In this document: piece by piece, positions 1 to 7,965 of the stretch | Numbering within the stretch: position 1 is the first letter of the stretch | Layout: every line of letters starts with the position of its first letter | Source: Bacteroidales bacterium | Lineage (GTDB): Bacteria > Bacteroidota > Bacteroidia > Bacteroidales > UBA12077 | Assembly: GCA_019038645.1 (NCBI GenBank) | Contig: JAHOYT010000048.1 | Span: 1 to 35,820, forward strand | Length of the DNA: 35,820 nt | Direction: 5' to 3' | Position numbers and translations under genes: made by a program | The notes under the pieces: generated by a model | Databases searched by the model: none | What the model was told of the DNA's origin: nothing | The model's input: only the letters and a program-made list of their open reading frames with translations

Positions 1-488
1 AAGTAATAAAAAACGTAGTTGCTTTTGCGAACAAAAATAATATACCAACGCTTGTAGATCCTAAGAAACGTAATTTCATGGAATATAAGAATGTAACACT
101 TTTTAAACCCAACTTTAAAGAATTGGTTGAAGGATCAAAAATTGATATTAAAAAAGGGGACCTCAAAGGAGTATTTGAAGCATCTCAAAAACTACATTCC
201 GAACTATCGGCAAAATATTTTTTAATTACACTTTCAGAACTGGGCGTATTTATAAGTTATAATAATTCGTACAAAACAATTCCGGCTGAAATTCGTGATA
301 TTGCTGATGTTTCAGGAGCCGGAGATACATTAATCGGAACTGCTGGTTTATGTCTGGCAGCTGGATTAGAACCCGAACTAATTGCAGGAATATCAAATCT
401 GGCTGGTGGTCTGGTTTGCGAAAAAGTAGGTGTAGTTCCTATTAATAAAGAACAATTATTACAGGAATGCATTAAAAAATATTCTTAA
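1..488 (+). CDS. rfaE1: PfkB-family sugar kinase, RfaE1/HldE-like, 5' truncated
   Basis: The reading frame is open from base 3, so the gene begins left of the window and only about 160 C-terminal residues are visible. The segment VDPKKRNF followed by TLFKPNFKEL matches the nucleotide-binding half of D-glycero-beta-D-manno-heptose-7-phosphate kinase (RfaE domain I), which feeds the ADP-heptose branch of lipopolysaccharide core synthesis. The PfkB signature DVSGAGDT follows; its Asp is the catalytic base in this family. The C terminus ends soon after the last helix, so there is no fused nucleotidyltransferase domain; in Bacteroidota the two activities are often on separate genes. Another PfkB sugar kinase is possible because the substrate-binding N-terminal half is missing. 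An internal ATG at 78 is not the true start, since the conserved VDPK motif lies upstream of it. Confidence 0.8.
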   Translation, partial: VIKNVVAFANKNNIPTLVDPKKRNFMEYKNVTLFKPNFKELVEGSKIDIKKGDLKGVFEASQKLHSELSAKYFLITLSELGVFISYNNSYKTIPAEIRDIADVSGAGDTLIGTAGLCLAAGLEPELIAGISNLAGGLVCEKVGVVPINKEQLLQECIKKYS

Positions 489-525
489 ATCAAACACTGT
501 TTTTAGCATATATCAATGTTGATTT
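487..525 (+). terminator. Weak imperfect hairpin after the kinase gene
   Basis: AAATCAA at the stop codon pairs with TTGATTT about 30 bases later, extended by CA/TG after one bulged A. There is no clear T run, so this is at best a weak terminator for the kinase transcript. Confidence 0.25.
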
Positions 526-655
526 AAAACTTAGTATTCGGGAGTTAATGTTTGTAATATTTTATTTGAATATTAAAATCATTTCACTTTAGCATTCAAT
601 AATTTGGTTTAACTACCAGGATAATTTGTTAATAATTTGTTCATAACTCCAAAAA

Positions 656-669
656 AATTGTTCACAATT
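656..669. promoter_or_regulatory. Candidate operator dyad upstream of parA
   Basis: AATTGT-TC-ACAATT is a 14-base dyad with 6-base arms, about 35 bases upstream of the candidate -7 box of parA. Just before it the 10-mer ATAATTTGTT occurs twice (621-630 and 632-641). Symmetry alone suggests a protein-binding site; the binder is unknown. Confidence 0.25.
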
Positions 670-705
670 CTTATCTTAGTGAAATAGAAAAACGCGATAA
701 AATTG

Positions 706-713
706 TACTTTTG
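706..713 (+). promoter_or_regulatory. Candidate Bacteroidota -7 box for parA-parB
   Basis: TACTTTTG is an exact match to the Bacteroidota sigma-ABfr -7 consensus TAnnTTTG and leaves a leader of about 50 bases before parA. No good TTG -33 element lies 19-21 bases upstream, so support is partial. Confidence 0.4.
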
Positions 714-768
714 AATTCCTGTTTTTGGTAAAATCCCATAAACAGGTTTATTTCTAAAAATTATCTCT

Positions 769-1569
769 ATGGCAAAAGTAATTGCATTAGCAAACCAAAA
801 GGGTGGAGTCGGAAAAACCACAACAGCGATTAATTTAGCAGCCAGTTTGGCTGTTCTTGAAAAAAAAGTTTTAATACTTGATGCCGATCCCCAGGCTAAT
901 GCAACGTCCGGTACTGGTTTTGATATTAGAGCTATTAAAACAAGCATTTACGAATGTTTAGTAGATGATCAGGATCCTAAAAACATTATCTTAAACAGTG
1001 ATATAGAAGGCTTAGACTTAATTCCTTCGCACATTGATTTAGTTGGAGCTGAAATTGAAATGCTTAATAAGCAAAACAGAGAATACGTACTTAAAAATGT
1101 AATTGAAAAAATTAAGGACGATTACGATTATATTCTTATTGACTGTTCTCCATCGTTGGGATTAATAACTGTAAATGCACTTACTGCAGCGGACTCTGTT
1201 TTGATTCCTGTACAATGCGAATATTTTGCTCTTGAAGGATTGGGAAAACTATTGAATACAATTAAAATTATTCAGTCAAGATTAAATAAAGAACTTGAAA
1301 TTGAAGGATTTCTTTTAACCATGTACGACCCGAGACTTAGATTGTCGAATCAGGTTGTTGATGAAGTAAAAAAACACTTTCAGGATATGGTTTTTGAAAC
1401 AATCATTCAAAGAAATATAAAATTAAGTGAATCTCCCAGCTACGGGAAACCAGTTGTATTGTATGATGCATCATCAAAAGGATCGGTTAATTACCTGAAT
1501 CTGGCACGTGAGGTATTACAAAAAAATGACGAAACCAAAATTGCAAACGCAGAAAAAGTAGTAGAATAA
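769..1569 (+). CDS. parA: ParA/Soj chromosome-partitioning ATPase
   Basis: This is a 266-residue deviant Walker-A ATPase that binds DNA non-specifically in its ATP dimer form and moves ParB-bound origin DNA during chromosome segregation. The deviant P-loop KGGVGKTT lies at residues 11-18, giving the signature lysine at the start of the motif. LILDADPQ (about 35-42) and ILIDCSPSLGL (about 125) are the switch regions typical of Soj. Length is normal and there is no N-terminal DNA-binding extension, so it is the chromosomal type rather than the larger plasmid type. It lies 20 bases upstream of parB and the two are clearly co-transcribed. Confidence 0.95.
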   Translation: MAKVIALANQKGGVGKTTTAINLAASLAVLEKKVLILDADPQANATSGTGFDIRAIKTSIYECLVDDQDPKNIILNSDIEGLDLIPSHIDLVGAEIEMLNKQNREYVLKNVIEKIKDDYDYILIDCSPSLGLITVNALTAADSVLIPVQCEYFALEGLGKLLNTIKIIQSRLNKELEIEGFLLTMYDPRLRLSNQVVDEVKKHFQDMVFETIIQRNIKLSESPSYGKPVVLYDASSKGSVNYLNLAREVLQKNDETKIANAEKVVE

Positions 1570-1589
1570 AATATAATAATACAGGAAAA

Positions 1590-2456
1590 ATGGCAAAACG
1601 AAACGCATTAGGCAGAGGGTTAGGAGCATTAATTGATGATACAGGCATGGAACATATTGTAACCGCTGATGCCGTTAACGAAATAGATATTGACAGAATT
1701 GAAGCAAATCCTTTTCAGCCCCGTTCAATCTTTAATGAGGAATCTCTGGAAGAATTAGCAAGCTCAATTAAAGAACTGGGAATTATTCAGCCAATCACTG
1801 TCAGAAAACTTGACGACAGAAAATTTCAGCTAATTTCAGGTGAAAGAAGATTAAGAGCAGCACAGCTTGCCGGCCTTAAAAAAATTCCCACATTTATCCG
1901 TTTTGCAGACGATCAGGGAATGCTTGAAATGGCATTGGTCGAGAATATTCAGCGCGAAGATCTGGATGCCATTGAAATCGCAATTAGTTACCAGCGTTTA
2001 ATAGAAGAGTGTAAACTTACACAGGAAAGTATGAGCGAAAGAGTTGGAAAAAAACGATCAACAGTTTCCAATTATTTACGTTTATTAAAACTTCCGGCAG
2101 AAATTCAGTTAGGAATCCGCGACAAGCAAATTTCTATGGGCCATGCAAGAGCACTGGTTAATATTGATAATGAAAAAACCCAGCTTAAATACTATTATAA
2201 AATTATCGATGACGGATTATCTGTTCGAAAAACTGAAGATATTATACGTGATATAAATACTCCTAAATCAAATAATTCTAAAGATAAAGTCAGATTACCT
2301 GAAGAATATGATCAACTTCAAAAACACTTAAACGAGCACTTTCAGGCTACTGTAGATTTTAAACGCAACAATAAAGGTAGCGGAAAGATCGTAATTCCTT
2401 TTAAATCTGATGAAGATTTAGAAAGAATAATGGGAATTATAGACAAAATGAAATAA
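1590..2456 (+). CDS. parB: ParB/Spo0J centromere-binding CTPase
   Basis: 288-residue chromosomal ParB, which loads at parS sites, uses CTP to form a sliding clamp and stimulates ParA. Visible features in order: a short basic N terminus with ALGRGLGALI, the ParA-interaction peptide of Spo0J/ParB proteins; the EANPFQPR box; the CTP-binding GERRLRAA box (about 84-91); ENIQREDL (about 113-120); and a helix-turn-helix around TQESMSERVGKKRSTVSNYL. A low-complexity linker (about 228-238) leads to the C-terminal dimerisation domain. I did not find a convincing parS site in the window; two bare CACGTG cores (1504-1509 and 21034-21039) lack the flanking arms. Confidence 0.95.
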   Translation: MAKRNALGRGLGALIDDTGMEHIVTADAVNEIDIDRIEANPFQPRSIFNEESLEELASSIKELGIIQPITVRKLDDRKFQLISGERRLRAAQLAGLKKIPTFIRFADDQGMLEMALVENIQREDLDAIEIAISYQRLIEECKLTQESMSERVGKKRSTVSNYLRLLKLPAEIQLGIRDKQISMGHARALVNIDNEKTQLKYYYKIIDDGLSVRKTEDIIRDINTPKSNNSKDKVRLPEEYDQLQKHLNEHFQATVDFKRNNKGSGKIVIPFKSDEDLERIMGIIDKMK

Positions 2457-2486
2457 TTTTACACCCGGTAACAATAAGAATATAAT

Positions 2487-3065
2487 ATGCCGGGAAATTG
2501 GAAGAGTACAAACATCTCAAAGTATATAATCATAATAGTGTTGGTTTGTTCAGGAACCTTTGTAAATGGACAAAACCCTTCTGTGGAGAATAATACATAT
2601 TCTTTAAACGACAGTATTGTAAAAATTCATTCTCCCCATAAAGCAACCATGTATTCTGCGCTGGTGCCAGGACTTGGCCAGATTTATAATAAAAAATACT
2701 GGAAGTTACCTGTTATTTATGGTTTAACCGGAGCATTTATTTATGCTTTCGATTTAAATAACGACATGTATAATAAATATAAAAATGCTTATGCAGAAAT
2801 GGAAGCAGGTAATATTACAATTTTTGAAGGATATACAGACAAAGCCATTATGTTAAGACTTAAAGATGGTTATCAGCGTAACCGGGATCTTAATGTTATT
2901 GTACTTGCAGCAATATATATGTTAAATATTGTTGATGCCACGGTGGATGCGCATTTATATGAATATAAAATTACTGAAGATGTTTCTCTTAACGTTCAGC
3001 CTTCATTAATAAAAACTTCTGAGTATCAAAACTCCTACGGTCTTTCATTAAAATTTACTTTTTGA
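2487..3065 (+). CDS. DUF5683 family membrane-associated protein
   Basis: 192-residue protein starting 30 bases after parB, in the position where Bacteroidota genomes commonly carry a DUF5683 gene. An N-terminal hydrophobic stretch (about 13-28, YIIIIVLVCSGTFVNG) looks like a signal peptide ending near GQ. The family core is the segment KATMYSALVPGLGQIYNKKY, then WKLPVIYGLTGAFIYAF, a glycine-rich hydrophobic hairpin. A second hydrophobic segment lies near LNVIVLAAIYMLNIVDATVDAHL. The biochemical role of the family is unknown to me. Conserved linkage to parAB and a lytic transglycosylase suggests a cell-envelope role around division, which is inference. Confidence 0.8.
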   Translation: MPGNWKSTNISKYIIIIVLVCSGTFVNGQNPSVENNTYSLNDSIVKIHSPHKATMYSALVPGLGQIYNKKYWKLPVIYGLTGAFIYAFDLNNDMYNKYKNAYAEMEAGNITIFEGYTDKAIMLRLKDGYQRNRDLNVIVLAAIYMLNIVDATVDAHLYEYKITEDVSLNVQPSLIKTSEYQNSYGLSLKFTF

Positions 3066-3107
3066 TTTAACATTTTATAACTATAAATGTTATCTTTTTT
3101 ACTTGAA

Positions 3108-3139
3108 TTGAACTTATTTAGGGCTTTTAACTAACTTTG
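3108..3139 (+). promoter_or_regulatory. Bacteroidota-type promoter of the transglycosylase gene
   Basis: TTG at 3108-3110 is followed after 21 bases by TAACTTTG at 3132-3139, an exact TAnnTTTG -7 box. The start codon lies about 20 bases further on, so the leader is short. This gives the transglycosylase its own promoter, separate from parAB. Confidence 0.65.
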
Positions 3140-3158
3140 AGATATTAAAATAACAGTT

Positions 3159-4706
3159 ATGTACAGAAAAATATTTATTTCAATTATAATAATCACCCAA
3201 TTATCAGTAATAAGAAGCTTTTGTAACAATCCTGGTAAAGACAGCCTTTTGTATATAAAGAATTTTAGTGCTGGTCTAAATACGAATCTGGATAGCCTTA
3301 TAAATTTATGGTATTTACAAAATGCCATTAAAACTGATTATTCTTCAAATTCCGGGGATTCAGTTTCGAATATACCCGAATTTCATGATTCTGTTTACAT
3401 TGATAGACTTCAAAGGATTCCTTCAGTTGTAGAATTATCTTATAATAAAATCGTTCGCAACTATATTCACGTTTACACAAAAAAACAAAGAGAAGGCGTG
3501 GAAAACATGATTGGTTTATCAGATTACTATTTTCCTAAAATTGAAGAAATATTTGAGGGCTACGGACTGCCAACTGAATTAAAATATATGGCCGTGATCG
3601 AATCGGCGTTAAATCCCAGAGCTGTTTCGCGGGTGGGTGCAACAGGAATGTGGCAATTTATGTATGGTACTGCACGAATGTACGATCTTACAGTAAATTC
3701 ATTTGTTGATGAACGTCGGGATCCAATAAAATCTGCTCATGCAGCAGCACTATTCATGAAAGATTTGTATGCTATGTTTAACGACTGGACTTTGGTTATT
3801 GCTGCTTACAATTGCGGACCCGGAAATGTAAATAAGGCTATTCGAAGAACCGGAGGAAAAAGAGATTTTTGGCAAATTTATTATCATCTGCCGCGCGAAA
3901 CACGAGGTTATGTTCCGGCTTATATAGCGGCAACTTATACATTTAATTACTACAAAGAACATAATTTAACTCCGGAGTTTCCTGAAATACCTATTGCAAC
4001 AGATACAATATTGATTTCGGACAACTTGCACTTAAAACAGGTTTCAGAAGTTTTGAATATTCCATTGAAAGCATTAAGAGATTTGAATCCTCAGTACAAG
4101 CAAAATATTATTCCGGCTAAAGAATCTAGCTTCCCCTTAACCATACCATTAGAATATATTGGTAGTTTTATTGATTTACAGGATTCCGTTTTTAATTACA
4201 AAAAATCTGTTTATTTCAATGCAGATAATACAATAAAAAATCCTCAAAAATCATATTATGTACCTCAAGCGCCTACGAATAGAAATAAATTAATTTACAC
4301 AGTAAAATCAGGAGATAATTTAGGATTTATTTCAAGCTGGTACAATGTAAGAGCCTCTGATATAAGATACTGGAATAATATTCGTGGAAATATGATTCGT
4401 GTTGGTCAAAAATTAAATATTTATGTACCGAAAGGATCATCAGCTAAATATGCCAGCGTAAATTCTCTTTCTTTTGAAGAAAAACAAAAAAGAATTGGAA
4501 AAAACACTTCAAGACCAGAGGAAATCAATACACAACCTCAGGATAACAACTATGTTTATTATAAAGTACGTTATGGAGATACACTTTGGGAAATTGCAAA
4601 AAAATATTCAGATGTTACCGAAAATGATATCATGAAACTGAATAATATCAGAAGTGGAAAATCACTTAAGGCTGGTCAATATATTAAGATAAAACCAAAA
4701 GGATAA
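3159..4706 (+). CDS. mltD: MltD-like membrane-bound lytic murein transglycosylase with LysM repeats
   Basis: 515-residue exported protein that should cleave peptidoglycan glycan strands to form 1,6-anhydro-muramyl ends. A hydrophobic N-terminal signal spans about residues 4-20. The SLT domain covers about 135-250: MAVIESALNP carries the catalytic Glu148, GATGMWQFM is the second family motif, and IAAYNCGPGNV the third. A divergent LysM-like stretch follows near 293-335, then two clear LysM peptidoglycan-binding modules at about 379-424 (TVKSGDNL) and 467-513 (KVRYGDTLWEIA). This layout is that of MltD. It follows the DUF5683 gene after a 93-base gap containing its own promoter and ends 22 bases from a convergent gene. 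Confidence 0.92.
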   Translation: MYRKIFISIIIITQLSVIRSFCNNPGKDSLLYIKNFSAGLNTNLDSLINLWYLQNAIKTDYSSNSGDSVSNIPEFHDSVYIDRLQRIPSVVELSYNKIVRNYIHVYTKKQREGVENMIGLSDYYFPKIEEIFEGYGLPTELKYMAVIESALNPRAVSRVGATGMWQFMYGTARMYDLTVNSFVDERRDPIKSAHAAALFMKDLYAMFNDWTLVIAAYNCGPGNVNKAIRRTGGKRDFWQIYYHLPRETRGYVPAYIAATYTFNYYKEHNLTPEFPEIPIATDTILISDNLHLKQVSEVLNIPLKALRDLNPQYKQNIIPAKESSFPLTIPLEYIGSFIDLQDSVFNYKKSVYFNADNTIKNPQKSYYVPQAPTNRNKLIYTVKSGDNLGFISSWYNVRASDIRYWNNIRGNMIRVGQKLNIYVPKGSSAKYASVNSLSFEEKQKRIGKNTSRPEEINTQPQDNNYVYYKVRYGDTLWEIAKKYSDVTENDIMKLNNIRSGKSLKAGQYIKIKPKG

Positions 4707-4728
4707 CTATTTAAAAAGAATTTCGTTC

Positions 4729-7449
4729 CTATTTTATGTAAATCATTTGCCTAACAGCTATTTGCCTTCCGTTAACGACATATTTATAAAAATAAACCCC
4801 ATCTTCTACCTGGCTCCCTGAATTGTTGGTTCCATTCCATTTAACCGAATACTGACCTGAGTTTTTTGTTTCATCAACAAGCACTTTTGTTTGCTGACCT
4901 GTTGAATTATATACGTATAATTTTACGTCGGCTTTGTTTTCAAGTTCAAAATCAATTTGTGTGTTTTGTTGGAATGGGTTTGGATAATTTTGCTTAAGGT
5001 TCTTTTCAGATTCAAATATACCTTCAACTGATGCAGGAGAATTATTCTTTTTTATACTAACTGTAATTTCACTATTGGCAGCCAGATTCACATTTACATA
5101 ACAGATACTATTCCCTTCTGAGTTAATAATTTGTTCAAGCGTCCCGTTTGTAACCGAATATTCATATTCACTTTCAGGCATAATAAATTTAACTAAAGTA
5201 TTGCTAAAAGGCTGATTATGGTTATTGGAAATTGTAGCAGCCAAACTATCGGCACTTCCATTATTTACTGAACTAAAAGATATGTCGAGATTCTCGCCTG
5301 TTGAATAAGTATAAGTGGTGTTTTCCGGCTGTAAACTTCCTCCATTAACCCTTATTACACGATATGCTTTTTCACCATCACAAACATTGTCAGTTCTTAA
5401 ATAATATGGATGTGTATTAATATCACCATCGTTGGAATGAGCATGTCCCCACAATGCCATATCAACTCCTAACGCCGGAAGATCCAATTCTCCTTTAAAA
5501 TCAAAATGATAAAATAGCACTTTCGTTTTTGATCCTGCATTTGCCAGATCATTTTCTAACCAGGTAATTTGTGAAGGAATAAAACTTTCACGTCCATAAA
5601 CATCGTACATATAGCTATCGTAATTATCGTAAGATTCTAACCCCACATAATGCACATCTCCATAATCAAAACTATAATCGTGAACATAAAACTCTTCTTT
5701 TACCGGAGGTATTACGCTTTGTCTCCATCCAAAAAACTTCCACCATTCTTGTCTTGCTGTTCCCTGTGGAGGTGGTGTAGCATCCCATCCACCTAAATCA
5801 TGATTTCCAGGAACTATAAAAACCGGAACTTCAAATTTCTCTAACAATTCAACCGTTAGACTATGATGTCTCAAACATTCAAAATCTTCCAGTTCTCCTT
5901 CATTTATCAAATCGCCTGTTAAAAGAACAAACTCAGGGTTAATCAAATTAATGTCTTTTATCACTTCATACAAATCGTCCAGCTCCGATTCGTCTGTTTC
6001 ATATCCTTCATCTCCATAAAATGAGTGCCCCGGAAGGTGCGTATCGGTAATATGTACAAAATAATAATCATCTTTATACTGATCAATTATTTTCACAGAA
6101 TTACTTACATCATCTAATATGCCACCCGATGCTGTTACTCTTAAATCGTATAATTCATAGGAATCAACTTCTGGAATCGTAGCTTGCAATGTCCATTTTT
6201 GTAAGTCACTATTGTAATCAGATTGAGAAATACTAAGTGATACAGCAATATCTTCAAATCGCAATTCAGCATCCCAATCTGTTGTAGTTTCTGCAGCAAA
6301 ACATTCAATTGTGAGAATCTCTCCTGGTATTACGATAGAAGGAATATTTAGTAATGGTCTTTGAACAACTGTTACAGTATCTCCTATTGGTTTGTCACAT
6401 TCTGTTAAGTATGACGTAAGAGTTCCTTCTGAAAGATAAGTAACTTCGCTTCCATTTATCTTAGGTGATGAAAACTGTAAATTTCCAACTCCTTCGGAAA
6501 CTGCTGTAAATTGTAATTTTATAAGAGTTAAAATATCATCACATGTGATGTTTCCGCTAAATACCAGACTTATATTTCCTTCAGTAGTATTATCAATTAC
6601 AGTTCCGGGTTCCGATAAAGTTGTTGTTTTATCATATCCGACATATGTAAATACAGATACATTGTAGGTCATATTCAACTCATAACTCGTTATGTTTTCG
6701 GATTGATTTAAGATGGCAACTCTAACCGGCATATCAAAACTAAAATCTCCAATAACATTTTTATCCTCAGTAGCCAGAATAAGATCACCAACATCAGACT
6801 GTATATCTTCAATAAATCTTGGTTGAACAGACATTGATCCATAATTAAGTCCAATAACACCAATTATTCCTGAAAAAGGATAGTCAATAACCAGGGGGAA
6901 TCCTTCATCCTGTAAATCATAAATACCTGAACGAATCTCATTTTCACCACTGCCATCATTAACTTTCCAGTTTCCAGAATTGTCAAACTCTCCACTCACT
7001 GAACAGTCATTTACTTCAACAAGGACTCCTTCGTATGCTTCATCGGTTATTTGAGCTGTAGATATTTTTACTGTTTCAGGAACAGGGTTCGATGTGCTTT
7101 TTACTTCAAACGAGCTCAGATTCTTTAATTCAGTAAATCCATTATATTCGTATACATATCCTGTAATTATAATACTGTCGCCAATTTCAGGAGAATAATT
7201 AAAATCGTAAATAAAAATTCCATTCCATGCTCCACTTGTCGAAGATGAAATAAAATAATTCCCTCCTATAAAATCAATTGCAGTAACAATACCCCCGGTA
7301 GTTACTTCCTGCCCGTTATATAAAGAGGGATATGTTCCATCATCAGCAGTAGTTGTATATTGTATGTCGTAAATACTTGTTTGAGCAAATAAAGTATTAG
7401 AAATTACTATGCTTAATACTATTGACATTATATATTTTTTCATCATCAT
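4729..7449 (-). CDS. T9SS-exported multidomain metallophosphoesterase
   Basis: A 906-residue secreted protein. Order of parts: signal peptide (about 1-22, ending LFAQ); an OB-fold-like domain (about 27-215) of the kind seen beside secreted nucleases and phosphatases; a beta-rich segment at about 222-350 that resembles a cohesin domain; another beta domain (about 365-455); the calcineurin-like phosphoesterase at about 462-705; a beta domain (about 718-800); and a type A T9SS sorting domain at about 820-906 with NYPNPF, a FlgD-like Ig fold and GVYFYKYVV. Metal-site motifs are DTH (469-471), GDLINEG (512-518), GNHD (548-551), YHFD (647-650) and GHAH (668-671). The third and fourth positions of GDxxxxG lack the usual Asp, as in some subfamilies. 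Substrate unknown: phosphodiesters, nucleotides and phospholipids are all possible. Three in-frame ATGs lie at the start; MKKY at 7443 is equally likely. Confidence 0.85.
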   Translation of the reverse strand: MMMKKYIMSIVLSIVISNTLFAQTSIYDIQYTTTADDGTYPSLYNGQEVTTGGIVTAIDFIGGNYFISSSTSGAWNGIFIYDFNYSPEIGDSIIITGYVYEYNGFTELKNLSSFEVKSTSNPVPETVKISTAQITDEAYEGVLVEVNDCSVSGEFDNSGNWKVNDGSGENEIRSGIYDLQDEGFPLVIDYPFSGIIGVIGLNYGSMSVQPRFIEDIQSDVGDLILATEDKNVIGDFSFDMPVRVAILNQSENITSYELNMTYNVSVFTYVGYDKTTTLSEPGTVIDNTTEGNISLVFSGNITCDDILTLIKLQFTAVSEGVGNLQFSSPKINGSEVTYLSEGTLTSYLTECDKPIGDTVTVVQRPLLNIPSIVIPGEILTIECFAAETTTDWDAELRFEDIAVSLSISQSDYNSDLQKWTLQATIPEVDSYELYDLRVTASGGILDDVSNSVKIIDQYKDDYYFVHITDTHLPGHSFYGDEGYETDESELDDLYEVIKDINLINPEFVLLTGDLINEGELEDFECLRHHSLTVELLEKFEVPVFIVPGNHDLGGWDATPPPQGTARQEWWKFFGWRQSVIPPVKEEFYVHDYSFDYGDVHYVGLESYDNYDSYMYDVYGRESFIPSQITWLENDLANAGSKTKVLFYHFDFKGELDLPALGVDMALWGHAHSNDGDINTHPYYLRTDNVCDGEKAYRVIRVNGGSLQPENTTYTYSTGENLDISFSSVNNGSADSLAATISNNHNQPFSNTLVKFIMPESEYEYSVTNGTLEQIINSEGNSICYVNVNLAANSEITVSIKKNNSPASVEGIFESEKNLKQNYPNPFQQNTQIDFELENKADVKLYVYNSTGQQTKVLVDETKNSGQYSVKWNGTNNSGSQVEDGVYFYKYVVNGRQIAVRQMIYIK

Positions 7450-7654
7450 AAAGTGTTGAATGAATATTATTATACAATAATAAGAAATTCATTTGCAAGT
7501 TAATCCAGAATATATAAATCTCGTTATCAAATGAAATAATTTGAACTAATTTTCTGATTTAGTTTCATTAAACATGTTTTTTTTCTGTTCTAAATACCTA
7601 TATATATATAATCCGCAACTGACACATGATTAATTATACATAATTCTTTATATA

Positions 7655-7686
7655 AAAAAACATCCACTATAAAGCAGATGTTTTTC
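7655..7686 (-). terminator. Hairpin terminator of the GG-leader peptide gene
   Basis: AAAAACATC (7656-7664) pairs with GATGTTTTT (7677-7685) around a 12-base loop. Read on the minus strand the stem is followed by a T run, so it would end transcription about 20 bases after the stop codon of the small gene at 7706. It shares the 10-mer AAAAACATCC with the terminator at 32108-32140. Confidence 0.6.
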
Positions 7687-7705
7687 AGATATAATTTACC
7701 TGCGA

Positions 7706-7825
7706 TTATGGATCGAGAAAATCTGGTGGTATTTTACCAGGATCCTTTGTTGCGCTCCTTCCTCCTTTAATTTTAATCAACTCTTGCTTAGGTAGTTCAT
7801 TAAATGAACGTAGTTTCTTTTTCAT
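7706..7825 (-). CDS. 39-residue double-glycine-leader peptide precursor
   Basis: A 40-codon open frame, ATG at 7825-7823 and TAA at 7708-7706. The N-terminal half begins MKKKLRSFNELP and continues KQELIKIKGG. A basic start, LxxxELxxI spacing and a Gly-Gly at 21-22 are the hallmarks of leaders cut by C39-peptidase ABC transporters, and resemble the GG-type natural-product precursor leaders of Bacteroidota (TIGR04149-like). The predicted mature part is 17 residues, RSATKDPGKI then PPDFLDP: Pro- and Asp-rich, with no Cys, so no disulfide or thioether ring is possible. The gene has a TATTTTTG -7 box upstream (7866-7873, minus strand) and a terminator downstream, so it looks like its own transcription unit. 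No C39 transporter or radical SAM maturase is visible in the window; the ABC exporter at 13321 lacks a peptidase domain. Function (bacteriocin, signal peptide) is inference. Confidence 0.6.
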   Translation of the reverse strand: MKKKLRSFNELPKQELIKIKGGRSATKDPGKIPPDFLDP

Positions 7826-7865
7826 AAGGAAAGTTTTAAGGTTAATAAAATAATTGATTAAATTA

Positions 7866-7873
7866 CAAAAATA
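7866..7873 (-). promoter_or_regulatory. Candidate -7 box for the GG-leader peptide gene
   Basis: On the minus strand this reads TATTTTTG, an exact TAnnTTTG match about 40 bases before the start codon. No TTG -33 element is found at the right distance, and the surroundings are very AT-rich, so chance matches are likely. Confidence 0.35.
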
Positions 7874-7965
7874 TATTGCAATATAAAATTTTGTAAAATT
7901 CTAAATCGCTTTTATTTCAAAGAAATATTGATATATTTAGGAGTCCAATTGAAAGTTCAAACTGA

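Noticed and set aside
1504-1509. CACGTG core within the 3' end of parA as a possible parS site
   Set aside because: The arms do not match the parS form TGTTNCACGTGNAACA beyond the core; a six-base match in coding sequence is expected by chance.
7709-7771. Short plus-strand ATG frame opposite the GG-leader peptide gene
   Set aside because: Only about 20 codons, no leader or family features, and antisense to the better-supported small gene.
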